Assembly: GCA_964448755.1 (NCBI GenBank) | Contig: CAYUXF010000008.1 | Span: 1 to 37,704, forward strand | Length of the DNA stretch: 37,704 bases | Source: CAYUXF01 sp964448755 | Lineage (GTDB): Bacteria; Margulisbacteria; Termititenacia; Termititenacales; CAYUXF01 | Reading direction: 5' to 3' | Part shown: positions 15,008-24,168 of the stretch, in pieces | Numbering within the stretch: the first letter of the stretch is position 1 | Layout of the letters: each line of letters begins with the position of its first letter | Translations under genes and position numbers: made by a program | The notes under the pieces: generated by a model | Databases searched by the model: none | Told to the model about the DNA's origin: nothing | Seen by the model: only the letters and a program-made list of their open reading frames with translations

Positions 15008-17431
15008 ATGAAGTTAAAAGAATTAGCTGATAAATTAGGTAAGGATATTAAAGAAGTTAAGCAATACCTGGAACAAAAAGGGATTGAATTTAAAAATATT
15101 AACAGTGTTCTTGACACTGCTATTGTCAAAGAAGTTACCGATTTTTTTCAGCCGCCTGTTAAACAAAAAAGAGTTATTAAGGTCATTAAGAAAAAGGATA
15201 TTGATTCGCTGGCTGCGGAAGCTGGTAAAGAGGAAGAAGATTCGCTCAGTAAGAAAGCCTTTAAGGTTTTAGAAAACAAAAAAAAGGAAGCGGAAGAAAA
15301 GAACAAAGAAGAAACTGAACCGACTTCTCAGAGCGAGGAAGCTCATACTGCCGGTCAGTCCGAACTCCGGGAAGAAGCTCTCTCAGACAAAGAACAAGAT
15401 ACAGAAAAGAAAAAAGCGGACACAGGCATTGTTGATGTTACGGAGCTTGTTAACCCGGCTAAACCTGGTGAAGTTAAAAGACACGGCACCAGAGTTTTTG
15501 AGAAGAGCGATCGCACGTTTGTTAAAGAACAAAATGTTCTGGATGTTTTTAAACCAAAACAGAAAAAACGGAAATCAAAATATAAAAAACTTAAACAAAG
15601 AAAACTACTTGAAGAGCGGGCGCAGGAAGAACAAGAGCTTTTAAACAATCCGCTCAGCGAAGTTGTTTTAAATCAGGAGTCTTTTGAGCTTGGCGATCTG
15701 GCCCGTTTAATGCACTTGAAAGTTACCGATGTTATTGGCGCCCTTTTAAAACAGGGGATGATGATCACTATTAATCATAAAGTTGATCTTGATCTAGCCA
15801 AAAAGATCGGCGGTCTTTTTAATATTGAAGTTAAAGCAGATTTCTCGGAAAAAGAAGATTCTAAGATCAAGTATGATCTGCATATTTTAGAATCGAGCGA
15901 AAAAGAAGACAACGAAACTAACTTAAAAGAACGTCCGCCAATTGTCACCATTATGGGACACGTTGATCACGGTAAAACAAAATTGCTCGATACGATCCGC
16001 TCTTCGCGTATTATTGAAGGCGAGGCGGGCGGTATTACGCAGCATATCGGCGCTTATCAAGTAACAGTTACCGGTAAAAAAATAACTTTTTTAGATACAC
16101 CTGGTCACGAGGCGTTTACAGCCTTAAGAGCGCGCGGCAGTCAGGTTACCGATATTGTTATTCTGGTAGTAGCTGCTAATGACGGTATTATGCCGCAGAC
16201 TAAAGAGGCTATTGATCACGCTAAAGCGGCGCAGGTGCCAATTATTGTAGCGATCAATAAAATAGACCTGCCGGAAGCTAATGTCGACAGGGTTAAACAA
16301 CAGTTAACAGAACATGATCTGCTGCCAGAAGATTGGGGCGGTAAAACTATTTGCTGTGAAATTTCTGCTAAAGCGAATATCGGCATCGATAATTTACTTG
16401 ATATGATCTTGCTGGTAGCAGAAACTGAAGAGCTAAAAGCTAATCCGGACAAAAAGGCGCAGGGTATTGTTATTGAATCACAGCTTTCTAAGCAAAAAGG
16501 TCCGGTGGCCACAGTTTTAATTAAAGCCGGTACCTTAAAGAAAGGTGATCCGTTTGTTGTCGGTTCTGTTCACGGTCGTGTTCGGGCGATGTTTAACGAC
16601 CTGGGTAAAGAAGTAGAGAAAGCGCCGCCTGCCTATCCTGTAGAGATCTTAGGTCTAACGGATGTTCCGCGGGCCGGTGAAATTTTTCAAGCGGTCGGTT
16701 CAGAAAAAGAAGCTCGCGAAATGGCCGAGCAAAAAGCCATAGCGGAAAAGGATCAGCTGCTTTTAAAGAAAAGAACAACACTGGCTTCTCTGGCGCAAAG
16801 TCTCCAGAATGGTGTGGAAGCAAAATCGCTGAATATTGTTTTAAAAGCTGACGTGCAAGGTTCTTTAGAAGCGTTGAATACTTCAATTCAAAAACTGAAT
16901 ACAGAAAAAGTTTCTGTTAATATTATTCATACTGGTACCGGTATTGTTAATGAGTCAGATATTATGCTGGCCAAAGCTTCTGAGGCAGTAGTTCTTTCTT
17001 TTACTGTGGGTGTTCAGCAAGAAGCGGCTGCGGTAGCGGAAAAAGAAGGGGTCGAGATCAGAGAGTACAATATTATTTATAAACTTTTAGAAGATCTGGA
17101 AAGAGCTATGCAGGGTCTTTTAGAGCCGGAATACGAAGATGTTGAAATTGGTAAAGCCGATGTCCGGGCAGTTTTTAAATATTCTAAAGTCGGCGCTATT
17201 GCCGGTGGTTTTGTTACCGAAGGTGTTTTAAAACGCAATTGTCAGGTTAAGGTTTTAAGAAACAAAAAAATTATTTTTGAAGGGACGCTCAATACACTGA
17301 AGCGTTTCAAGGATGATGTTAAAGAAGTTCAGAATAACTATGAATGCGGTTTTACGGTAGAGCGTTTTAACGATTTTCAAGAAGGCGACCAGATAATCGC
17401 TTTAGAAAAAAGAGAAAAAGCTCGGGGCTAG
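15008..17431 (+). CDS. infB: Translation initiation factor IF-2
   Basis: GTPase that brings initiator fMet-tRNA to the 30S subunit. 807 aa. N-terminal IF2_N helix bundle (KLKELADKLGKDIKEVKQYL), a long charged linker rich in Glu and Lys, and a second IF2_N-like segment (ELGDLARLMHLKVTDVIGALL). G domain: GHVDHGKT (about 317), DTPGHEAF, NKIDLPEA. Domains II to IV follow to the end. It lies about 50 bp after nusA in the classic order. Confidence 0.98.
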   Translation: MKLKELADKLGKDIKEVKQYLEQKGIEFKNINSVLDTAIVKEVTDFFQPPVKQKRVIKVIKKKDIDSLAAEAGKEEEDSLSKKAFKVLENKKKEAEEKNKEETEPTSQSEEAHTAGQSELREEALSDKEQDTEKKKADTGIVDVTELVNPAKPGEVKRHGTRVFEKSDRTFVKEQNVLDVFKPKQKKRKSKYKKLKQRKLLEERAQEEQELLNNPLSEVVLNQESFELGDLARLMHLKVTDVIGALLKQGMMITINHKVDLDLAKKIGGLFNIEVKADFSEKEDSKIKYDLHILESSEKEDNETNLKERPPIVTIMGHVDHGKTKLLDTIRSSRIIEGEAGGITQHIGAYQVTVTGKKITFLDTPGHEAFTALRARGSQVTDIVILVVAANDGIMPQTKEAIDHAKAAQVPIIVAINKIDLPEANVDRVKQQLTEHDLLPEDWGGKTICCEISAKANIGIDNLLDMILLVAETEELKANPDKKAQGIVIESQLSKQKGPVATVLIKAGTLKKGDPFVVGSVHGRVRAMFNDLGKEVEKAPPAYPVEILGLTDVPRAGEIFQAVGSEKEAREMAEQKAIAEKDQLLLKKRTTLASLAQSLQNGVEAKSLNIVLKADVQGSLEALNTSIQKLNTEKVSVNIIHTGTGIVNESDIMLAKASEAVVLSFTVGVQQEAAAVAEKEGVEIREYNIIYKLLEDLERAMQGLLEPEYEDVEIGKADVRAVFKYSKVGAIAGGFVTEGVLKRNCQVKVLRNKKIIFEGTLNTLKRFKDDVKEVQNNYECGFTVERFNDFQEGDQIIALEKREKARG

Positions 17432-17441
17432 GGTGTCTTAA

Positions 17442-17819
17442 ATGTCGAGAGTGGAAAAATTAGCGGAAACTATTAAAAAAGATATTGCTGAGTTGATCGC
17501 CAAAAAGATCAAAGATCAGCGGATCGGGTTTGTTTCAATAACCGATGTGGTCTTAGCTGAAGACTCTTCGGTGGCCAAGGTCTATGTTTCCTGTTTTGGT
17601 GACTCTACGGAAAAAAACCGTTCAATGAACGGTCTGCGTTCCGCTAAGTCTTTTATCCGCAGTACACTGGCTAAAAAGCTTCAGTTAAAGCATATGCCGG
17701 ACCTGGTTTTTATTAAGGACGATTCTCTGGAACGCGGTTCAGCCATTATAGAAAAGTTAGATCAGCTTAAAAGAGAAAGAGAAGCCCGTGAACAAAGCGA
17801 GTCAACAGATCAAAACTAA
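17442..17819 (+). CDS. rbfA: Ribosome-binding factor A
   Basis: 125-aa KH-like protein that helps mature the 30S subunit. Seen: SRVEKLAETIKKDIAELI at the start, FVSITDVVLAEDSSVAKVYVS, LRSAKSFIRSTLAKKLQLKHMPDLVF and DDSLERGS. It sits 10 bp after infB in the usual operon order. The nrnA start lies inside its 3' end. Confidence 0.96.
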   Translation: MSRVEKLAETIKKDIAELIAKKIKDQRIGFVSITDVVLAEDSSVAKVYVSCFGDSTEKNRSMNGLRSAKSFIRSTLAKKLQLKHMPDLVFIKDDSLERGSAIIEKLDQLKREREAREQSESTDQN

Positions 17820-18723
17820 AATTCGCGGCGCTTCAGCGCTGCTGATCTTGACCCATTATGATCCTGATGGCGATGCTGTAGGTTCGGCCGCGGCATTGGC
17901 AGGCATAGCTAAAAAAATAAATCCGCGGTTAAAAATTGACTGTATTTCAACCGAACAATATAAAACGTCCATAGAATATTATCTTAAAAAGTATAAATTT
18001 AAGTTCCCGCCGGCAATTGATCCTGCCGCTTATGATCTGGTCATTGCGGTAGATACCTCTACGGTCAGCCGCCTGCCTTTGCCAATTAACGTAGATATTA
18101 ATATTGACCATCATCTTGATAATGAACGTTACGGCAGCTTGAATATTATTGATGCCGGCGCTTCCTCTGTCGGTGTCCTGATCTTTCGTTTAGCCGCCGC
18201 ATTAAATATTAAAATAGATAAAAAAATGGCCGAAGCTATTTATCTTTCTGTTTATACCGATACCGGCCAATTTTCTTTTGCCAATTGCAACCAAGAGGCT
18301 CTGTCAGTGGCTTCTGCTTGTTTGGCTGCGGGAGCTGACGCGCATAAAGTCTATAGTGTATTGTATGAACAGGAATCTTTGGCTGATCTCTGTGCTCTTG
18401 GTCAAGCGCTTTGTTCGGCTCAGGCTTATTTTGACGGACGGCTGATCATGGGCCAGATCCATAAGAACAGTAAATTAGATAACAGAATTTTAATAGATTA
18501 CCTGCGCCGCGAAAAGAATAGCGAGATTGCAGTAGTTTTGGTGGAAAAGAAAAAATATATTAAATTGAGTTTTCGTTCAAAGACCGGGTTGGATGTTTCT
18601 AAAATAGCGGCGGTCTTTTCTGGCGGCGGTCATCGGCGGGCAGCTGCCGGTCGGATAGATGGTGTGAGCTTAGCGCGGGCTAAAAAAATTATTTTAAAAT
18701 ATTTTTCTGAGAATGTTTTTTGA
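17788..18723 (+). CDS. nrnA: DHH-family phosphoesterase, NrnA-type nanoRNase/pAp phosphatase
   Basis: Degrades short oligoribonucleotides and/or 3'-phosphoadenosine 5'-phosphate. Metal-binding motifs: DPDGD at 25-29, an Asp in AVDTS, DHH in NIDHHLDN, and a later Asp in SVYTDTGQFSF. The C-terminal DHHA1 substrate-binding motif is GGGHRRAAAG. 311 aa, the family length. The GTG start overlaps rbfA by 32 bp; the encoded MNKASQQIKTKIRGA reads like a normal NrnA N-terminus. It lies between rbfA and truB, as in many bacteria. Confidence 0.93.
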   Translation: MNKASQQIKTKIRGASALLILTHYDPDGDAVGSAAALAGIAKKINPRLKIDCISTEQYKTSIEYYLKKYKFKFPPAIDPAAYDLVIAVDTSTVSRLPLPINVDINIDHHLDNERYGSLNIIDAGASSVGVLIFRLAAALNIKIDKKMAEAIYLSVYTDTGQFSFANCNQEALSVASACLAAGADAHKVYSVLYEQESLADLCALGQALCSAQAYFDGRLIMGQIHKNSKLDNRILIDYLRREKNSEIAVVLVEKKKYIKLSFRSKTGLDVSKIAAVFSGGGHRRAAAGRIDGVSLARAKKIILKYFSENVF

Positions 18724-19399
18724 AGAAGGTCTCTATAAATTCAATAAACCTCTGGGCTGGAGCTCTTTTGATGTTGTCAATTGGGTCAAAAAAAGGACTA
18801 CTGTTAAAAAAGTCGGGCATGGCGGTACACTGGACCCCTTAGCGGAAGGTCTTTTAATTATTGCCGTTGGTCGTACCGCGACCAGTTCCCTGGAAAAAAT
18901 ACTTGGTTACGACAAGGAATATATTTTAGAAATAACTTTTGGTCTGGCGACAGATACTTATGACAAAGAGGGGTCGGTAATAGCCGAAAAAAAAGATTTT
19001 GTTATTTCTCAAGAAGAGCTACTGGCGGTTTTAGATACGTTTAAAGGCGAGACCGAACAATTGCCGCCAATGTACTCGGCTTTAAAAGTTAACGGCCAAA
19101 AATTATATCAACTGGCTAGAGCTGGAAAAACTGTCGAACGACAGCCTAGAAAAATACAAATACACGAGCTGGAACTTCTAGATTATAATAATAAAGATAA
19201 AGCTCGTCTGAGGGTCGTTTGTTCTAAAGGTACATATATCAGGACACTCTGTTATGATATCGGTCAAAAACTGGAGGTGCCTGCGCATCTTTCTTTTTTG
19301 CGCCGGACCAGGATCGGTGATTTTGTTTTAGATGAAACGGCAGTTGTCCCTGTCGGGACAAGGAGAGAAAAAGATGAAACTGGCGCTCGGTGTTTTTGA
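18713..19399 (+). CDS. truB: tRNA pseudouridine-55 synthase
   Basis: Makes pseudouridine 55 in the T loop of tRNAs. Seen: NKPLGWSSFDVVNWVKK, the catalytic Asp41 in HGGTLDPLAEGLL, an FGLATDTYDKEG block, and KGTYIRTLCYDIG. At 228 aa it ends soon after the catalytic core, with a minimal C-terminal domain rather than a full PUA domain. It overlaps nrnA by 11 bp and the ribF start by 26 bp, indicating tight coupling. Confidence 0.95.
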   Translation: MFFEEGLYKFNKPLGWSSFDVVNWVKKRTTVKKVGHGGTLDPLAEGLLIIAVGRTATSSLEKILGYDKEYILEITFGLATDTYDKEGSVIAEKKDFVISQEELLAVLDTFKGETEQLPPMYSALKVNGQKLYQLARAGKTVERQPRKIQIHELELLDYNNKDKARLRVVCSKGTYIRTLCYDIGQKLEVPAHLSFLRRTRIGDFVLDETAVVPVGTRREKDETGARCF

Positions 19400-20180
19400 C
19401 GGTGTCCATAGTGGACATCAAAAGATAATAGAAAAAGCCCATCGGGTCATTACATTTGATCCGCATCCCAATAAAGGCGTCCATTTGCTTACTACTATTG
19501 CTGAGCGGCGCGGTTTGATCGGCAATTTGGATGTCATTAAATTCACAAAAAAGATCCAGAACATGTATCCGCAGGATTTTATTGAAAAAATAATTGTCCG
19601 CCGCTATCGTCCGGAAATATTAGTGGTCGGCCATGATTATGCTTTTGGCTATAACCGGGCGGGAGATCTGCGTATGCTAGTGGAGTTAGGCAAAAAATTT
19701 AACTTTAAAGTAGAGATAGTACCGGAAGTAGAACTGGATGGCCAGCCTGTCCGCAGTTCTTTGATCCGGCGCTTTTTAGCCCATGGCGATGTTGAAAGCG
19801 CAGCCCGTTATTTGAGCCGTAATTATTCACTGGCCGGAAAAGTAGTCCATGGTCATGGCCGTGGCAAAAAGCTCGGTTTTCCCACAATTAATATTAAGCC
19901 TGGGCATCCCAATAAATTAATACCCGGTGCCGGGGTTTATGCTGGTGAAGTTATTGTTAATAATAAACTCTATCCCGCAGCTGTTTTTGTCGGTGAGCGT
20001 CAGACTTTTAATGAAACAAAACGTGTTATTGAAGCTCATTTAATTAATTTTCAAGGACGTCTTTATGGCAAAAAGGCGGTCGTTTTTTTTAAGAAATTCA
20101 TTAGGGCCGAAAAGAAATTTGATAGTGCAGAGGCTTTAGCGCAGCAGATAAAAAAAGATATTGCTATTGTAAAAAAATAA
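19374..20180 (+). CDS. ribF: Bifunctional riboflavin kinase / FAD synthetase, compact form
   Basis: Makes FMN and FAD from riboflavin. The N-terminal adenylyltransferase domain has GVFDGVHSGHQ, FDPHP, VVGHDYAFG and RSSLIRR. The C-terminal kinase domain has GHGRGKKLGFPTIN and FNETKRVIEAHL. ATG 19374 is preceded by AAGGAGAG. An upstream in-frame ATG at 19332 lies inside truB without a Shine-Dalgarno. With this start the protein opens almost at the FDGVH motif and is 268 aa, shorter than the roughly 300 of most RibF, with reduced helices after the HxGH motif. Confidence 0.93.
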   Translation: MKLALGVFDGVHSGHQKIIEKAHRVITFDPHPNKGVHLLTTIAERRGLIGNLDVIKFTKKIQNMYPQDFIEKIIVRRYRPEILVVGHDYAFGYNRAGDLRMLVELGKKFNFKVEIVPEVELDGQPVRSSLIRRFLAHGDVESAARYLSRNYSLAGKVVHGHGRGKKLGFPTINIKPGHPNKLIPGAGVYAGEVIVNNKLYPAAVFVGERQTFNETKRVIEAHLINFQGRLYGKKAVVFFKKFIRAEKKFDSAEALAQQIKKDIAIVKK

Positions 20181-20225
20181 TACCATTAGGCGAGGAAGCC
20201 ATAAATAATGGAGTGCTGCCAGTAT

Positions 20226-20254
20226 TAGACTTTTTGTTTATTTAATTATATAAT
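20226..20254 (+). promoter_or_regulatory. Promoter of the small lipoprotein gene
   Basis: TAGACT at 20226-20231, a 17-bp spacer, and a perfect TATAAT at 20249-20254. The expected start is near 20261, giving a leader of about 30 nt with GGAGG at 20280-20284. Confidence 0.6.
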
Positions 20255-20290
20255 TCTCCTAATGACTATAAGAAAAAAAGGAGGTTGAAA

Positions 20291-20416
20291 ATGAAAAAAC
20301 TTGCTGTTGCTTTAGTTATAGTTTCTTTAGCTGCTGTTATTGCCGGTTGCGGCGCTACTGCAGAACAAACTGGTTCTACAGGTTCTTATAACCAGAACCC
20401 AACAACTTATAAATAA
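20291..20416 (+). CDS. 41-residue lipoprotein
   Basis: An ATG with GGAGG 6 nt upstream opens a 41-codon frame. The first 20 residues form a lipoprotein signal peptide (MKKLAVAL, hydrophobic core, lipobox VIAGC with Cys20). The mature peptide would be about 22 residues rich in Gly, Thr, Ser, Asn and Tyr, ending in TTYK. No family recognised. It has its own near-consensus promoter and a strong terminator, so it is probably a highly expressed single-gene unit, comparable in style to small lipoproteins such as Lpp or entericidins (analogy only). Confidence 0.8.
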   Translation: MKKLAVALVIVSLAAVIAGCGATAEQTGSTGSYNQNPTTYK

Positions 20417-20443
20417 GTTGTTATTTCTTAGTTATCAATTATT

Positions 20444-20472
20444 AGCCCCGGGTAATGCCGGGGCTTTTTTTT
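20444..20472 (+). terminator. Strong intrinsic terminator after the small lipoprotein
   Basis: The 8-bp perfect stem AGCCCCGG/CCGGGGCT with a 6-nt loop is followed by a run of eight T. It ends 12 bp before the recG start codon. Confidence 0.93.
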
Positions 20473-20483
20473 AGAATATTTAT

Positions 20484-22553
20484 ATGGAACTACAGACAGA
20501 GATAAAATATCTAAAAGGTGTTGGGCCGCAGCTGGCCGTTAAGTTTAATAAGCTTGGCGTCTTTACGCTGCAGGATCTTTTTTATTTTTTTCCCAGACGA
20601 TATGAGGACCGCCGCAAAATAAATAAAGTTGCTGAGATACCGCTTTTGGCCGGCGAAAATATTTTGCTCAAGGGCAGTGTTATTTCCGTAGAGTTAGACC
20701 GGCCGCGTCCCCGTTTTTATGTACTCAAGGCAGTTTTTCGTGCCGAGGACGGCACTCTTTTTCGGGCCGTCTGGTTCAATCAGAAATATCTTAAAGATGT
20801 TCTGCTGCCAGACAAGAAATTTTTAATTTCCGGTAAAGTTAATTATAACAATTATACCGCGCAGTATGAGGTCTATGTGGAAGATTATGACCGGGCGGAG
20901 AATGCGCCGGATAGGGTAGTTCCGTTTTATCCTCTGACCGATGGCCTTTATCAAAAAAAAATTCGCAGTATTGTTGAGTACGGTTTAAGTAATTATCTGG
21001 AAAAATTAAATGAATTTTATCCGGCAGATTTTTTAACTGCGGAAAATTTATATCCGCTTAAAGCTGCCGTTAAAGAGCTCCATTTCCCTGTCGACCGCCA
21101 AAAATGGAAACGGGCGCACGAACGGATAATTTTTGATGAGTTCTTTTTTATTCAGCTGGCCATGGCTTTGCGTTATTTCAGAATAAAAAAAGATATTGTC
21201 GGCATAGCATTTGCTAAAGAGGGGCCGCTCTTAAATAAATATTTGCAGCAGCTCCCTTATCAGCTCACCGGCGCGCAGCAGCGAGTGGCGGGTGAGATAC
21301 TTGAAGATATGGCGCAGCCGAAGCCGATGAACAGAATGGTGCAGGGCGATGTCGGGTCTGGTAAAACAGATATCGCTATCATAGCCATGCTGGCGGCGGT
21401 GCAGTCTGGGTATCAGGCGGCGATCATGGCGCCGACCGAGGTGCTGGCAGAACAACATTTTTTTAAAATGAGAGAACGGCTCTCGGCGCTCGGTGTGGAG
21501 GTTGAGCTGTTGCTTGGCAGACAGCGGCCTGCTGAAAAAAAAGCGGTTTATGAAAAATTAAAAGAACACCAGTGTCATGTTGTCATTGGTACTCATGCCT
21601 TAATTCAAGAGCAGGTTTCTTTCGCCCGCCTCGGGCTGGCAATTATTGATGAACAGCACCGCTTTGGCGTGTTGCAGCGCCAGCTTTTGCGCGATAAAGG
21701 AGAAGAGAATATCGATCTGTTGGTAATGACCGCCACGCCGATACCGCGCACACTTTCGCTGGCGCTTTACGGTGATCTCGATAAATCGGTTATTGATGAA
21801 TTGCCGCCCGGCCGCCGGCAGATCAAAACTTATCATGTGGATCCGGCGGAGGTAAGAAAAGTTTATGAGTTCTGCCGGCGTGAGCTTTTAGCTGGCGGGC
21901 AGGTCTATATTGTTTATCCGCTGGTTGAGGAGTCAGAAAAGATCGATCTGCAAGCGGCTACCGAGTCTTATGAAAAACTTAAACAAGAGGTTTTTACTGA
22001 ATATGATGTTGGCTTGCTGCATGGCAGAATGAAAGGTCAAGAAAAAGAAGTGGTTATTAGCCGTTTTAGAAAAAAAGAATTACAGGTTCTGGTCTCTACT
22101 ACGGTTATCGAAGTCGGTGTCGATGTGCCGGAGGCCACTGTTATGGTCATTGAGAATGCCAATCGTTTTGGTCTTTCGCAACTGCATCAGCTGCGCGGCC
22201 GTGTTGGACGCGGCGGACGCGGTTCATATTGTTTCTTAGTGGCAAAGTTGGCTTCTGCTGAAAGCAAGAAAAGAATTAAAGTTTTGACCGAGACCGGCGA
22301 TGGCTTTAAGATCGCTGAGGCCGATCTGGCTTTGCGCGGACCCGGTGATTTTATTGGTATCAGACAGTCCGGTCTGCCGGAACTGGCTAATGCCGACCTG
22401 GTCAAAAATGAGAATATTTTAAAGGAGGCCAGGCGAGCCGCTTTTGCGCTGGCAGAAAAAGATGTGCATTTACAGACAGAAAAAAATTATCTCTTAAAAA
22501 AAGAACTATTAAAAAGAAAAAAGGGTTTGGTCGATTATATTTTTCTTGATTAA
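20484..22553 (+). CDS. recG: ATP-dependent DNA helicase RecG
   Basis: Branch-migration helicase that reverses stalled replication forks. 689 aa. The N-terminal wedge/OB domain includes LKGVGPQLAVKFNKLGVFTLQDL. Helicase motifs: GDVGSGKT (about 288), APTEVLAEQH, DEQHRFG (about 389), MTATPIPRTL, VSTTVIEVGVDVPEA and QLRGRVGRGGRGSY. No Shine-Dalgarno precedes ATG 20484. TAGAAT at 20472-20477 would place a transcription start on the ATG, but no good -35 is present. Confidence 0.97.
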   Translation: MELQTEIKYLKGVGPQLAVKFNKLGVFTLQDLFYFFPRRYEDRRKINKVAEIPLLAGENILLKGSVISVELDRPRPRFYVLKAVFRAEDGTLFRAVWFNQKYLKDVLLPDKKFLISGKVNYNNYTAQYEVYVEDYDRAENAPDRVVPFYPLTDGLYQKKIRSIVEYGLSNYLEKLNEFYPADFLTAENLYPLKAAVKELHFPVDRQKWKRAHERIIFDEFFFIQLAMALRYFRIKKDIVGIAFAKEGPLLNKYLQQLPYQLTGAQQRVAGEILEDMAQPKPMNRMVQGDVGSGKTDIAIIAMLAAVQSGYQAAIMAPTEVLAEQHFFKMRERLSALGVEVELLLGRQRPAEKKAVYEKLKEHQCHVVIGTHALIQEQVSFARLGLAIIDEQHRFGVLQRQLLRDKGEENIDLLVMTATPIPRTLSLALYGDLDKSVIDELPPGRRQIKTYHVDPAEVRKVYEFCRRELLAGGQVYIVYPLVEESEKIDLQAATESYEKLKQEVFTEYDVGLLHGRMKGQEKEVVISRFRKKELQVLVSTTVIEVGVDVPEATVMVIENANRFGLSQLHQLRGRVGRGGRGSYCFLVAKLASAESKKRIKVLTETGDGFKIAEADLALRGPGDFIGIRQSGLPELANADLVKNENILKEARRAAFALAEKDVHLQTEKNYLLKKELLKRKKGLVDYIFLD

Positions 22554-22599
22554 GGTTTTATTGTGTTAAATAAAAATTAACAATCACTTAAGTTGTGTT

Positions 22600-22627
22600 T
22601 TGACAATCCACATTTGTATGTTACAAT
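22600..22627 (+). promoter_or_regulatory. Sigma-70-type promoter of the flagellar cluster
   Basis: A consensus TTGACA at 22600-22605, 16-bp spacer, TGT-TACAAT with the -10 at 22622-22627. The start near 22634 precedes GGGGGG (22642-22647) and the flgG ATG. The cluster therefore appears driven by the housekeeping sigma factor rather than by the flagellar sigma encoded within it. Confidence 0.75.
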
Positions 22628-22653
22628 TTAACATCTATTTTGGGGGGTAAAAA

Positions 22654-23442
22654 ATGTTCCGTCAATTTCAAGTTGCCGCAACTGGCATGGATGCTATGGA
22701 AAAAGATCTCGTTACGATCACCAATAACGTCTCTAATGTCAAAACAACGGCTTACAAAAAATCACGTGTTGAGCTGGAAACACTTTTTCCGCAAATTTTA
22801 GAGGAAGCGGTCAAAGATGCCGATAATGAAATTGAGCGCGGCGGTCTGGAACTTGGCACCGGTGTCCGCGTGGTTGGTACGCCAAAAGATTTTACCCAGG
22901 GTGCTATTGAAGTAACTAATAATGCGTTAGATATAGCGGTGCAGGGCGAGGGAATGTTTAAGTTCTTAATGCCTGACGGTTCTGTCGCTTATTCGCGCGC
23001 TGGCAATCTGCATAAAAACAGCGAAGGTAAATTAGTCAATGCCAGCGGTTATGCGCTGGAGCCGGAAATCACTATTCCGGAAAACACGACTAGTGTTTTG
23101 ATCACGACTAACGGTGCTGTCTATGTTCAGGAAAATAATGAGCCGGTCCAGAGTTTGATCGGCCAAGTAGAGGTAGTTAAATTCATTAATCCATCTGCTC
23201 TTTCTGATATAGGTAATAATATGTATGTGGCTACAGTAGCTTCCGGCGATCCAATTGAAGGCTTGCCAGACGAAGCTGGGTTTGGCCAGATCGCTCAATA
23301 TTCTTTGGAGAGCAGCAATGTCAATATTGTTCAGGAGATGATGCGCATGGTCATGACACAGCGTTCGTTTGATGTTATTTCCAAAGCAATACAATCTGGG
23401 GAACAGATGCTCAACTCCGCTATTGAAATTGCCCGCGGCTAA
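22654..23442 (+). CDS. flgG: Flagellar distal rod protein FlgG
   Basis: Axial rod protein, 262 aa. The N-terminal rod motif is TGMDAMEKDLVTITNNVSNVKTTAYKKSR. The middle has GTGVRVVGTPKDFTQGAIEVTNNALDIAVQGEGMF. The C-terminal rod/hook motif is SLESSNVNIVQEMMRMVMTQRSFDVISKAIQSG. No signal peptide, as expected for type III export. The ATG follows a six-G Shine-Dalgarno. No separate flgF is present in the window. Confidence 0.96.
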   Translation: MFRQFQVAATGMDAMEKDLVTITNNVSNVKTTAYKKSRVELETLFPQILEEAVKDADNEIERGGLELGTGVRVVGTPKDFTQGAIEVTNNALDIAVQGEGMFKFLMPDGSVAYSRAGNLHKNSEGKLVNASGYALEPEITIPENTTSVLITTNGAVYVQENNEPVQSLIGQVEVVKFINPSALSDIGNNMYVATVASGDPIEGLPDEAGFGQIAQYSLESSNVNIVQEMMRMVMTQRSFDVISKAIQSGEQMLNSAIEIARG

Positions 23443-23452
23443 GTTTAGATAA

Positions 23453-24160
23453 ATGAAGTTATGTCATCTTTGGGGCGCGCTCTTTTTTTTAACTGTTTTT
23501 TTGGCGGCGGCGGAGATCCCTTTAAGCAAAATAAATGAGGCGGCTGAGCGAGCTATTAAAAGCCAGTATTTGCAGTATGCTGATAAACGAGTTGAAGCTG
23601 AAGTTTCTTTAAAGGAATATCAAAAAAAATTACTGGTAAGAGAAGGCGAAATTATTGATCTGATCGTCAAGGTCCCTTTAAAAAAAGACCTTTCGCGTAT
23701 TATGTATTTACCGGTCACTATTGTCGAAGATGGTGTCACTCAAGAAACCCTGAGCTGTCGATTTGCTGTTAAAGTCTATGATCAGATCTATCATGCTAAA
23801 ACGGATTTGGCTAAAAGTGTCCCAATCACTGCCGAGCTGCTCTATTTAAAAGAGACCGATGTTTTAGAATATGCCCAGCAGTTGATCGGCAAAGATTTTG
23901 TTTTTGCAGATAAAATTTTGGTCAGCGCTCTGCGCGCCGACAAACCTATTGCTGCCTGGAAGTTTAAAAAAAGGCCGCAGGTTAAGGTTGGCGAAACTGT
24001 CGAGGTGATATTTTTAAAAGATAATATTAAGATCAAATCGGCCGCTAAGGTTTTGCAACAAGGCTATATTGGTGATAAGATACACGTCCGAGTTTTGAGT
24101 ACCGGCAAGGTATTTAAAGCAAAAATAACGGAAGATGAAAATTATTTAGTGGAGTTGTAA
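23453..24160 (+). CDS. flgA: Flagellar P-ring assembly chaperone FlgA
   Basis: Periplasmic chaperone for FlgI. The signal peptide reads MKLCHLWGALFFLTVFLAAAE. Later segments fit the SAF-type FlgA C-terminal domain: VPITAELLYLKETDV, LRADKPIAAWKFKKRPQVKVGETVEVIF and GYIGDKIHVRVLSTGKVFKAKI. 235 aa, normal length. It lies 10 bp after flgG. Confidence 0.93.
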   Translation: MKLCHLWGALFFLTVFLAAAEIPLSKINEAAERAIKSQYLQYADKRVEAEVSLKEYQKKLLVREGEIIDLIVKVPLKKDLSRIMYLPVTIVEDGVTQETLSCRFAVKVYDQIYHAKTDLAKSVPITAELLYLKETDVLEYAQQLIGKDFVFADKILVSALRADKPIAAWKFKKRPQVKVGETVEVIFLKDNIKIKSAAKVLQQGYIGDKIHVRVLSTGKVFKAKITEDENYLVEL

Positions 24161-24168
24161 GGTTTTTT

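Noticed and set aside
20181..20225. Terminator after ribF
   Set aside because: CCATTA/TAATGG can pair imperfectly, but there is no T run directly after the stem.
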